Of a stretch of DNA of 64,000 bases, positions 32,726 through 43,079 are shown in pieces (the stretch's first letter is position 1; each line of letters starts with the position of its first letter). The stretch covers positions 24,284,379 to 24,348,378 of the forward strand of contig NC_040011.1 in assembly GCF_000972845.2 (NCBI RefSeq), read 5' to 3'. The notes under the pieces are model-generated. The model searched no databases, was not told the origin of the DNA, and saw only the letters and a list, made by a program, of their open reading frames with translations. The translations under genes and the position numbers were made by a program. Source of the stretch: Larimichthys crocea. Its lineage: Eukaryota; Chordata; Actinopteri; Sciaenidae.

Positions 32726-34986
32726 TCACATTTGGCATTTAACTTGAGAATACACACTTTCTTCAGTCTCTCTCTTCTTCCGTCCTCTTGTAGCTTTTCT
32801 TCCAGATAAATGCAGCGCAGCATAGTTCAGATCATCTCCACCTTCAGCCTGTGCACCAAATAAAAGAATCATTATACAGGATAGTCATGTTGATATAGGG
32901 TTGGGAATTATATTACTGAAACATCAAATGTAATTTTGCATTGTTACTTACATTGACTGGTGGAGTCGAGTTGTTGTGTCGTGATTGTAAAGAGACGCTT
33001 TCTATTCCTAACAATGAGTGAAAACAGGAAAATGATTTACTTAAACTTTTTAACAAGGATCATCAACTGATTCAACCAGTTTTCATTTAAAAACGTTAAT
33101 AAAATTTAAATTCAAAACTTTGTTTTCTCAATTCTTGTTATATATTTTATATACTCTAATGGCAAACCTAAATGAGACACAAATGGAACAAACTGGAATA
33201 CAGACACATCAATTGTGCTACAAATGTTGCTGATAATAAAAAAATAAAAAAATAGGGGTGGTCGGTAGCGTAGTGGGTTAAGTGGCCGCCCTATCTGTAG
33301 AGGCCACAGTCCTCACTGCAGCCGGCCCTGGTTGAATCCCGCATCGGACGGCCCTTTACTGCGTGTCATTCCCCCTCTCTCTGCTTCCTGTCTATCTTCA
33401 GCTGTACTATCATTAAAAGCCAAAAAAATAATCTTTAAAAAAATAAATAATGTGCAAAATGAGAATTCTAGTGTTTTCTATTATTTATTCCCAGAACATG
33501 AAGTTAAGGTTTGTCCTGCGTGATGTTACACTTCATACAGTATGTGATTTTTTCAAATAAAACTACTATAGTAAAGTATTCCTTTTTTAATTCAGTCAAC
33601 AACACTTACCTGTAAAGGGTTCACATCCTGGTCTTGGAGTTCGGTAACAGATGAAACAGATGAAAACAATATTTCCAATCAGAGAAATGACCAAGCAGAT
33701 GATTGCTATCACCAGCGGAGTAAATTTATAACTTGTTTTTGGCTCTAAACAAAAGAAGAAAAAAAAACTTATTAATGAGGATGTTATTAACATGCTATGA
33801 ATATCACCGCCTTCTCCACTATAGCACTGTAAACTGTTAATAACAGAGTTACCTTCAGTCTCCAGTTTTGATCCATTTCCAAATAATATCTCCCCACATG
33901 TGGCCACAGCACAGTAGTAAGTCCCATCATCAGAGGAGCTGACGTCCTTAGAGAAGTGATAAACACAGCGTTTCTGACTCTGGTCACATTGATCATGTCT
34001 GTTTCCATCAGCGTAGATGATGTCTGGATGAGATTTATCTGATCTGGCTCTGAACCAAAACACACTGTGATCTTCTGAACACGTCTTGTTCTCAGAGTCA
34101 GAGAGGACTGAACACTGCAGAGTCACTGAGTCTCCTGGACGGACTGGATGAGACACTGTCGACCACTGAACAACAGCATAGTTTGATGTCCTCAGAGAGT
34201 TTCCTGCATGTTTTAAGAAGTTTAAATGTAGTATAACATATAGTGATTTGACATAATGCTCTGATGTAGTTAATATACACAGAACTCTTCAATGAGATAT
34301 TTTGAGTTTTAGAATTAATTTGGAAATCCTCTAAAATATCTTTGGTGACACCAAGTTAAGTCAATATAGTTAAAATTGATAAGAAACATTAAATAGTGTA
34401 GCTTTAAGTGGCTGAAGTGATTCCAAAGCACAAAAAACAGATCATATAATTACCTTTTAATGACAAATAGGTTGCACTCCAAGCATTCACATTCCAGTGC
34501 ATGAATGCACAGTGATACATTCCTTCATCTTCTTGAATTGTCCACAAAATGGTCAGACTGCTAATATTCTTATTAACTTTTAATTCAAATCTTGAGGCAG
34601 AAAACGCTGGTCCATACGCAGGTTTTGTACTTTTCCACATTGACACAATTGATTTCAGATTTTCCCCAGCACTCTGCTTGTACCAATGAAGATTTTGACT
34701 GTACAACACATCAGGCAAAACACATGTGAAGGTCACAGGTTCACCGAGTTGAACTGTGGTCACTGGAACCAGTGTATCTAAATGAAATGAAACATTCAAT
34801 ACATTAAAAGTTAAGAATAGTTAGTGTAGCAACAATGTGTAATGTAAAGAACATGCAGTGTTCACATGAACCACCACACATCTGGATTTCATGTAGATAC
34901 AGAAAAATGGGAAAATATTTTGTCATTATTTGATAGAACTTACATCCCTGATGAAGGAGAAGCAGTGTAACCCAGAAGACGATCAT
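32726..34986 (-). CDS. nitr: NITR N8, dual-ITIM inhibitory receptor
   Basis: Exons: 34986-34944, 34777-34454, 34203-33853, 33744-33610, 33007-32952 and 32848-32726. They total 1032 nt, 343 residues. V domain 15-122 (VTFTC, WYKQSAGE, DEGMYHC). I domain 123-239 with six cysteines, VFWFRARSDK and FGNGSKL. The TM exon encodes LVIAIICLVISLIGNIVFIC and then repeats an FIC unit (FICFICYRT), making it two residues longer than N4's. Tail exon 5 is two codons shorter because the donor lies six bases earlier. Tail tyrosines: LNYAAL (Y312) and SVYSQV (Y336), both strict ITIMs. The TM-tail intron has captured a SINE. All junctions are GT..AG. Predicted inhibitory receptor. Confidence 0.88.
33257..33435 (+). 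mobile_element. tRNA-derived SINE in an N8 intron
   Basis: GGTAGCGTAGTGGGTTAAGT (A-box-like) and CCCTGGTTGAATCCCGCATC (B-box-like) form the tRNA-like head. They are followed by the CTGCTTCCTGTCTATCTTCA body and an A-rich end. It is antisense to N8. Confidence 0.8.
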
Positions 34987-35110
34987 CTTGACAATGTTTC
35001 TTGTTTGGAGACTTGTGTCATTTGACTCTGTGAGTGAAGGCGGTGACATGATTCTGATAGGTCAGACTGTCAAATGCATCTGATTGGTTATCACAGAATA
35101 TAACATTAAA
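34987..35110 (-). promoter_or_regulatory. NITR N8 proximal promoter
   Basis: CCAATCAG (35083-35087 on the minus strand), about 101 bp upstream, with TCTGACCTATCAGAATCATG after it. Confidence 0.55.
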
Positions 35111-35534
35111 GTGTATTTCCTGTCACACTGCTTTCGTCACAGTTTATGTGAAACCTTTGTGTTGAGGACTTTAGGTGAGGAGTGAGTTAGTCCATATAAG
35201 AGTGATAGTAGATTCTAATCATATTTTCAAACTATTGTTTGTATATATTAGGACAGTGGCTTTACGTATCTAAAGTTTAAGTGTATTTTTAGCATGGAAT
35301 AGCCTGGGCTAAACAAAACAAGACATTGCAACCTCCTTTTTCGATGTAGGACCCAGAGTAAGATGGCTTTCCAAAACATGACTAAGATAAGACTCTATAA
35401 GGTTGTCAAATCTTCATGCTGGCTTTTACTGGAAGGGTTGAAAAATGCTGAGACTTAGACTTTCTTTTATATATTATAAACAGTTCACTAGCCTAATTAC
35501 GATCCTTTTTTTCCCATTTCAATCTCAAATATAA
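35111..35534. other. Nothing recognised
   Basis: AT-rich spacer upstream of N8. Confidence 0.3.
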
Positions 35535-35538
35535 TTAA

Positions 35539-36237
35539 AGCTGCAAGCATCACCAAGTCCTGAAGCCCTACATGAGCCAATTTGATAACACTGCAGCGAT
35601 CCAGATAGGCGTGACACCTTGACATGTAAAGCGTGACATTTCCAACCACCAGCAGGTGGCGCTATAGGTGAGTGTGAGTATGAGCATATGTACGGGTTCA
35701 GGCCGTGTCCAGTGTCCACCCTATGATGTTTGGTCAGGATAGGACAATGAATCCACAAGCGATTTTGTGTTTTGTGGCGAGTCCTCGAACTTTGAGGGGT
35801 CATCACGGCCACAGCGTTCAGACTTTGGAAAAGTTGTATTCAAATTTTAATCCCCCATGGCTTAAGAGTAACCTGGGCAAATTTGAAGCCGTTAGCATTT
35901 AATCTGTAGGATGAGTTTGATTATATGCGAGGTGTGGAAATGGGCAAAAATAGCTCCAAAACGCAACTTCCACCCAAAACGGCCGACTTCCTGTGCATTT
36001 GGCACCATGGCGTTTGGGTATGACACACGCGAGTACTGAATTTTGTTGTCCTACACCAAAGTCACCCCATTTATTTGCCGTTTTTGAAAATTTGTAGGGG
36101 GCGCTATAGAGCCATTTTGCAACGCCAAGGCATGCGACTGCCAAATCATCTATGATTGATGATAAATGTCCTAAAAATCTGGGGTTTCGCAAACGTTACA
36201 GGCACGGAATTCGTCGCAGAAGAGGGGAAAGAAGTAA

Positions 36238-36274
<37 letters not shown>

Positions 36275-36339
36275 GTGCGGAAAAATTCCTTCAGTTCCAA
36301 TAGGTCCTCACACTGCTGTCGGTGCTCAGGCCCTAATAA
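35539..36339. mobile_element. Non-autonomous repeat flanked by TTAA, with (AAT)n
   Basis: Begins AGCTGCAAGCATCACCAAGT and ends GTGCTCAGGCCCTAATAA, with TTAA at 35535-35538 and 36340-36343. It includes GTAGGGGGCGCTATAGAGCC and an AAT microsatellite (36238-36275). It is a recognised fish dispersed repeat. The TTAA flanks would suit a piggyBac- or Kolobok-type mover, but I see no long terminal inverted repeat, so the class is uncertain. Confidence 0.5.
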
Positions 36340-36394
36340 TTAACTAACAACACCAGTGTTAGATACAAATACAGAACACATATTACATACCATC

Positions 36395-36800
36395 ACCATG
36401 ATATATGGAGTCCCCCAGGGTTAAATTCTTGGGCCACTATCATTTAGTCCATGCATGCTCACTCTCGGTCAAATCATACAGAAAAATAACTATTAGTCTA
36501 TCAAAGCAAGTAAAAATCCTGATGCAATTTAATATCCTGTAATTAAATCAATGCAAGAGAGAAATTATTGTATTCCGCAACACAGAGGAAAAAAATTAAA
36601 GTCAGCTTGATTACTGAACTGTAAAGACTCAGATCCTAGCTTCAGCAGCTACAGCAAGACTATCAAGTCTATCAAGACTTGTAAGTAAGGATTGGAGGTC
36701 TCATTTGCTTAATTTTCAGCAGGATAGACTATTGTAAAGATCTTTCAAAAAAGGCCAAACTGACACAAACAAAGCTAGCTATGTTGACAGTCACTGTACT
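36395..36800 (+). mobile_element. Degenerate L2/CR1-clade RT relic
   Basis: Broken frames give GVPQG, then a stop, then ILGPL near 36408, and IFSRIDYCKDL near 36710. These are the two best-conserved L2-clade RT blocks. It is short and full of stops, and different from the 1400-2626 family. Confidence 0.6.
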
Positions 36801-37692
36801 TTAATTGACCAAAAGCTCATAAACTACTAGTACTAAATACTGAGGTAGTTTTAGCTTCAACCACCAAACACACTGACTGTTTCCCATTGCCAAAAAATGG
36901 ACCACATATGAATGATGTCACCTATAGGTTTCCGAAGCACCATTTTGAAGCTCAAAATATGTGGCACTGCCATGTTGGCTTTCCTGACTCTTTTTGACAG
37001 AGCCATTGCTAAACCGCGTGAGTCTCAACAGGGCAGGTTGCACCAGACAGGAAATCCGACACAGATTTAACATAATACACGTCCGCCCCCTTTCACAATA
37101 AAACAAAATACACAGTATATGTAGCCTATCACAACTTTACATCAACATTAGGTCATAGCCGGTGGCACCAGGTGAGCAGTCAATCAATCAAAGGTCTCAA
37201 CATGGATGACGAGAGACTAATTTTTAAGGTGGAACAACACACAATAATTAATGACACAACAGATCTTTTATAATCTCTTCCACGTCGAAGAAGCAAAGTA
37301 AGCTGTTTGTTGTTGTTTCCTTTATACAAAGTTTATCGCGTGATCTTGCGGTCTCGCATACGTTCAGGATTATCGTGTGATCTGAAGTGAATACGGCTGG
37401 CTCGCAAGGCAGTGGGGGTGGGGATTGACGCTCGGTGGAAATCCCCAGTTATTAATAAAGCTGCCTTGCCCAGATGAGGCCCAAGACCTCCTCCTTTGTT
37501 TAGTGTGTTTGGACAGAAATTGTCAACTCCTGCTTATGCAATAGTGCACACATTTTTAAATGTTAGAGGATATCTGGCTTACTACGTTTTTTAGTCAGGG
37601 CTCTAGTATTTAATAAGTAGTGTTTATTGGAAAAATAAGTATAAAAGTATAGAATGATATCAACAATCAATCTTAAATCACATTCAAACTAC
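36801..37692. other. Spacer; start of tandem unit 1
   Basis: No gene recognised. From about 37450 (ACTGCCTTGCCCAGATGAGG-like) the sequence is paralogous to 47613-47760 and begins the repeated N9/N10 unit. Confidence 0.4.
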
Positions 37693-38125
37693 AGTATATG
37701 GTCATATTTGACAATGTGAAGATGCCTGGGGGTGAATACTAACATTTTAAAAATGAAAAAAATACCACTAGAAGTTACATACATACATGCACTGTTCTGT
37801 AACAATCATTGTAACAATTATCTTTTTTTTTTCTTTTTCTTTTTTTTAATGACAATGTAACCAAATCTTAGCCAATCAGCCGTGAACAAATCTAAAAACC
37901 AGTTCTTTCTTTATTTCACATCTGGAGTCAGATAACAAAAAAGAATTGTATGGACCACATTAAACTTGCATGAAGTTGATACAAATTTTAACCTCGAGTT
38001 CATTCTAAAAATGACTTATTATGAGTAATGCAAAGTCATTTAAGTTTAAAACGTGTCACTCTTGTTCTTGTCTTTAACTAAAACATTCATGCTTCGTTAT
38101 GTCAATCAAAAAGGCCAAATCTTCC
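37693..38125 (-). repeat. Inverted-repeat arm, right (partner 32221-32690)
   Basis: Reverse complement of the left arm with small indels and a longer T-run near 37820. It lies between N8 and the 3' end of N9. Confidence 0.8.
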
Positions 38126-38990
38126 AGGAGTATCTGACAATCCTAGCAGGCCTGAATAATATATTGTTAATATGAAGCTGAGGGCAGCATGAAATCTGAC
38201 CGCGGACCGTGATTGGCCCCGGGCTGTACTTTGGACATGCCTGTATTACTGTATAAAAAAGTAGTTAGTACTTGAAGTATTCAGAATAAAACAACGGCTG
38301 TGTTGTTCAAAATTTTATTAACAATCACATTATTGATAAGGATGAAAATTCATGTTCATTTTATCAGAAGGCTATTTCACCATGAACCTGTCCATACTGG
38401 CCACAAAGAGATTCATTCATCGATGGAGAAAAAAATCTGTCACAATTTAGCTGAAAGTTATAGGAGACTTTAACATTGTGAAATAGAGGATCAATTTTGT
38501 TATCTTCAAAAGTTACGATGATTATTGCCTGGTATTTCCTGGACATTAAATAATCTCTGAGCCATAGTGACATAGTAACACACAGCTGAATTATTAAAAT
38601 AAGACTTTAAAAAGCTATCCACATAATTTAACCTATTCAGATCAATGAAGCCTGACATGGATAGTAACACCTGAGAAGTCTATTGTACCGTTTGCTTGCA
38701 TAATACTGAGTTTGTTTGTTTTTTGTTTTTTTGTTGTTTTTTTGGTTTTGTGTTTGATCATGTGCGTGAGGATGCCCATAACAACAAGCAAAATGATGTA
38801 TGCAAATACATAATATGAAGCAAGGATCAATGTACAGTAAAAATTAGAGCACAAAGAGCAAGTCTGTATGCTACAGTACAATTTGACTGCTATCATGAAA
38901 CAGGTCATTCTTATTAAAGTTAAAAGGGAACTCACAACACTGAATTCTTTAGTCAGTTCTTTTTTCAGTACTGTGAACCAACTCACACAT

Positions 38991-40840
38991 TCACATTCGG
39001 CATTTAACTTGAGAATACACACTTTCTTCAGTCTCTCTCTTCTTCCTTCCTCTTGTAGCTTTTCTTCCAGATAAATGCAGTGCAGCATAGTTCAGATCAT
39101 CTCCACTTTCAGTCTGTGCACCAAATAAAAGGCTCATTACTCAGTATAGTCATGTTGTTATAGGGTTGGGAATTATATTAATGAAATTATTAGTGAAACA
39201 ACAAATGTAATCTGGCATCATTACTTACATTATCATTGACTGGTGGGATCGAGTTGTCGTGTCGTGATTGTGAAGAGACGCTTTCTATTCCTAACAATGA
39301 GTGAAAACAGAAAAATAATTTACTTAATATGACATTTTAAGGAGGATCATCAACTGATTCAACCAGTTTGAAAAATGTTAATTAAACAAAAATCTTATTT
39401 TTTTTCTCAATTATTGACTTTGTGTACGGTAACGGTAAGCCTTAGTGAGACATAAGTGGAACATTGGGGGAATATAGACACTACAATTGTCCTACAAATG
39501 TTTCCTGATAAATTATTGATAATGAGATAATGATTCATTCAACAACACTTACCTTTAAATTGTTCACATCCTGCTCTTGGAGTTCGGTAACAGATGAAAA
39601 CAATATTTCCAGTCACAGAAATGATCAGGCAGACGACTTCTACCACCAGCGCAATTAATTCAGAACTTGTCTTACTCTCTAGAAAGAGAGAAAGAAAAAA
39701 AAATCAAAGAGAATGTTCAAACATCTTATGAGTTTCACCTCCAGTATTAAACAGAGACTCATACCGTTTTGTAGTTTTGTTCCATTTCCAAATAATATCT
39801 CCCCACATGTGGCCACAGCACAGTAGTAAGTCCCATCATCAGAGGAGCTGACGTTCTTAGAGGAGTGATAAACACAGCGTTTCTGACTCTTGTCACATTG
39901 ATCATGTCTGTTTCCATCAGCGTAGATGATGTCTGGATGAGATTTATCTGATCCGGCTCTGAACCAGAACACACTGTGATCTTCTGAACACGTCTTGTTC
40001 TCAGAGTCAGAAAGGACTGAACACTGCAGAGTCACTGAGCCTCCTGGACGGACTGGATCAGATACTGTCGACCACTGAACAACAGCATAGTTTGATGTCC
40101 TCTGAGAGTTTCCTGCACATTTTAAGAAGTATGAATGTCCTTTAAGTATAACATGTAATGATTTCACATGACACTGCAGAAATGATAACCAGAAGTGATA
40201 CCTCACTGAACATTTCAATAAGATATTTTCAGATGAATTTATGAATTTGGAAATCCCCCTTGAAAATATTTGTTGTTGAAGGTTGAAAAAAAAAAAATTA
40301 CATTTACCTCTTAATGACAAATAGGTTGCACTCCAAGTAATTTTAGTCCACTCCACGTCTGCACAGTGATACATTCCCTCATCATCTTCTTTTGTCTTCA
40401 AAATAGTCAGACTGCTCATGTTCTTATTTAATTTTACTTCCAATCTTGAGGCAGAAAAGTCTGGTCCATACACAGGGCTTGTATTTTTCCACATTGACAC
40501 AATTAATTTCAGATTTTCCCCAGCAGTCTGCTTGTACCAATGAAATCTTCGGTTCAACTCATCTGTAAAAACACATGTGAAGGTCACAGGTTCACCGAGT
40601 TGAACTGTGGTCACTGGAACCAGTGTATCTAAATGAAATAAACACATAACACATGAAAAAATACATGACGGCTATTGAACAATGTCAAATAGTGCAACAA
40701 ACTGCAACATAAAAAGTTAATCACATGAACCAGTAAACATCTAGTTTACATGCAGATGTTTAAATGAGAAAATCTTTGATGATTAGAAAGTACTTACAGC
40801 CTTGATGAAAGAGCAGCAGTGTAACACAGAACACGATCAT
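38991..40840 (-). CDS. nitr: NITR N9, dual-ITIM receptor with an acidic residue in the TM
   Basis: Exons: 40840-40798, 40628-40308, 40112-39765, 39678-39553, 39290-39229 and 39113-38991. They total 1023 nt, 340 residues. V domain (VTFTC, FHWYKQTAGE, DEGMYHC) is one residue shorter than in its sisters. I domain has six cysteines and FGNGTKLQN. The TM segment reads LIALVVEVVCLIISV, placing Glu251 inside the helix where N10 and N11 have uncharged residues. Tail: LNYAAL (Y309) and SVYSQV (Y333). The 195-bp V-I intron (40113-40307) is a multiple of three and has no in-frame stop, so an unspliced V-I read-through is possible. Minus-strand AATAAA at 38314-38319. Predicted inhibitory; the Glu could alter membrane partners. 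Confidence 0.87.
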
Positions 40841-40990
40841 CTTCACTCTGACTTTTCTGAGAAAACTTTCACATATTTCAGGGAGTGAAGGTGGTGTGAG
40901 GTCAGACCATCAAATGCATCTGATTGGTTGTCACAGAATATCCAATCAAAGAGCGTTTCCTGCCACACTGATATATTTTTGGTTCACGTG
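40841..40990 (-). promoter_or_regulatory. NITR N9 proximal promoter
   Basis: CCAATCAG (40923-40927 on the minus strand), 87 bp upstream, in the N9/N10/N11 promoter subtype (TCTGACCTCACACCACCTTC, then AAAGTTTTCTCAGAAAAGTC). Confidence 0.55.
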
Positions 40991-40999
40991 AAGCATATG

Positions 41000-42394
41000 A
41001 CCTCTTATTTCGAAACCATTTGATGTTTATACAGATTCACATTTATCTGAATTTCAATAACTCTTCAACTTAAAATAGGACATGAGGTTTTTTAATAACA
41101 TTTGAGCAAAATCACGATCTTTCTCTGACCTTAACCAAAGTGCTTTGTTGGCTAAACCCTCACTGGAGACCGAAGTCTGGACACAAACCTGGTGTCACAG
41201 TCCTGCACTTTGTGCACTATTCTGTAGATGGCAATATCTGTCTGTCCAATTGGTCATGACTGAAACATTTCAAGAACTATCTGATGAACTGGTTACAATA
41301 CACAGTAAAACATAACAAAGACAAATACAATGAGACATGACAGAGACAAACATGTGACTTTGACTCAGCTGCCATCAAGTCAGAATTACAAAGTGTATGA
41401 TACAAAAAACTGCAAACTAAGGACAGCCCCATCAACTGAACTTGAACCTGAAGAGTGTGAAGAGTTAATTAGGAAATGGCATCCAGCTAACACACTAGAG
41501 CAGGGGTGGATGGAACCTAATAAGTAAGGAGTAATATCCAAGGAGGTGTCTTGATTCATGTACAAGATCTTGCCTCCATGGAGTCAATTAATTCCTTATT
41601 ATGGACACATCAAAGGGCATTATCCTACGTGCATGGTCTCTTTTTATGAATCATTTTTCCTTGTAGGTTCTTAGAAACCTTGTTTACTACTACAGTAAAT
41701 GACATGACCCTTAGATGCGACTTGACAACCAGAGATATTTGTAGTCCACTCAGCTCATAGAACCCTTTAGCCTTTTGCCAGAAAGATAACGTTATGCTAG
41801 CAAGATTGAGAATTGAGAGATTGAGAAGAAGTCCTCCTTCCTTCCCACACTTTGGCCCGGACTCTAAGACGCCAGTTACCAGCAACGAGCCAAAACATTG
41901 AACCAGCTCCCAACTACGGTTTGGAGAGAGAGAGAGGGTTAAGAAGGTAACAACAGGCATTTATTTGCACATCCATGCAGTCAAAAATGCCATGACAACT
42001 AGATAAGCTAAATTACACACTCAGAAAAACTGTGCATCTCTCTTTGCTTTAACATGTTTTTGTGGCTACAGCCACTAGGGACTTTATACACCTCTGTGTT
42101 GCTCCCTCAAGATAAACTGTAATCACTTTTATGACCTGCTGATGACTTTTTCTCCAGCACCATCATTAGATCAAGATTTGAATTTGTCCAATACTTTAAT
42201 TTAAATGTTTGCATGGTCACATGCTAAACTAAGACGGTGAATCAGCTTAACATCAGCATGTTAGCATACGTTAGTATGCTGACATTAACATCCAGCCTAA
42301 AGCACAACCTCAGTGCCACCAAAACGGCTGTAGGCTCTTAGTCTTACATTGAATGTGCACCTTTCTTCTTCTTTCTCCTTTAATGTTTGGACAG
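41000..42394. other. Duplicated upstream flank, otherwise unrecognised
   Basis: 40990-41170 is shared with the N10 and N11 upstream regions. 41170-42394 contains no gene, RNA or repeat that I recognise. Confidence 0.35.
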
Positions 42395-43079
42395 CTGACA
42401 AAATGCCCACAGCTCTAATCTGTGTGTGGTTAAACCATCTCATTTATGGGGAGGGAGCATTGATTCAGCTTAGCTTTTAGCTCCTCGGAAGGAGACACCT
42501 TCATGACTCCTTACCTTTGATTCAGCCTGTAAGTCTTTACTCTGACATACAGGATGTGATGCATTTCACATTTCTTGCCATCCAAACCACAAACAGCAAA
42601 GTACCCACGAAAACTGCTACTTGGAGGCCAAGAAAAAAACACTCAAAGGTAAATGTGCGAAAAGTAAAAAAGAGAAAGGATGAAGTCAATGTCCCAGGAA
42701 GTGCGCTTTTGAATCTATTCTGTGATAACCAATCAGATGTATCTGAAGGTCTGACTTATCACAAGCTACTTGTTTTTGCAGATCCCTGCAGACAACAACT
42801 TGGGCCTTGGCTCCACCCATGAGTGGGTAACTGAACACCAGAAAAGACTGTAGACTGCATTTCATTATACCAAGGCAGCTAAACATAGGCATAGGGAACT
42901 GACCCTGAATGTAACAGAAATACTGGCACCAGGAACCCCTGTGGTCTTCATAATAAAATCCAGGATGCCTGGGACCATGTAATCTATGAGATTGTCCACT
43001 GTCTGGATGACAAAGGATGGAGCTTAAAGTCTTTCCTTCTACTGCAGCTCTTGACACTCATGACTCTCCTTTACCTGAA
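42395..43079 (+). repeat. Tandem-unit spacer, copy 1 (partner 52780-53560), left of the LINE
   Basis: Long match with 52780-53560, including GGACAGCTGACAAAATGCCC, TTTACTCTGACATACAGGAT and GACACTCATGACTCTC. It ends exactly where the Rex1/CR1-like LINE is inserted and resumes at 46506. Confidence 0.8.
42690..42780 (+). promoter_or_regulatory. Orphan NITR-type promoter, copy 1
   Basis: TTCTGTGATAACCAATCAGA (CCAAT 42729-42733) then GAAGGTCTGACTTATCA. This is the NITR upstream block on the plus strand. No leader exon follows. Confidence 0.55.

Noticed and set aside
33787..34065. A second open frame (about 70-90 codons) across the I exon, repeated in N2, N8, N9, N10 and N11
   Set aside because: It lies in another frame of a highly similar exon. 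It stays open because the nucleotides are nearly identical, and it has no start context, signal peptide or domain.
38642..39088. 148-codon minus-strand frame starting MLHCIYLEEKLQ
   Set aside because: It overlaps the N9 ITIM exon out of frame and runs into the 3' UTR. The true frame, supported by splice sites and paralogues, gives LNYAAL and SVYSQV.
41330..41527. 65-codon plus-strand frame in the N9 upstream spacer
   Set aside because: No recognisable motif, no splice or promoter context; treated as chance.
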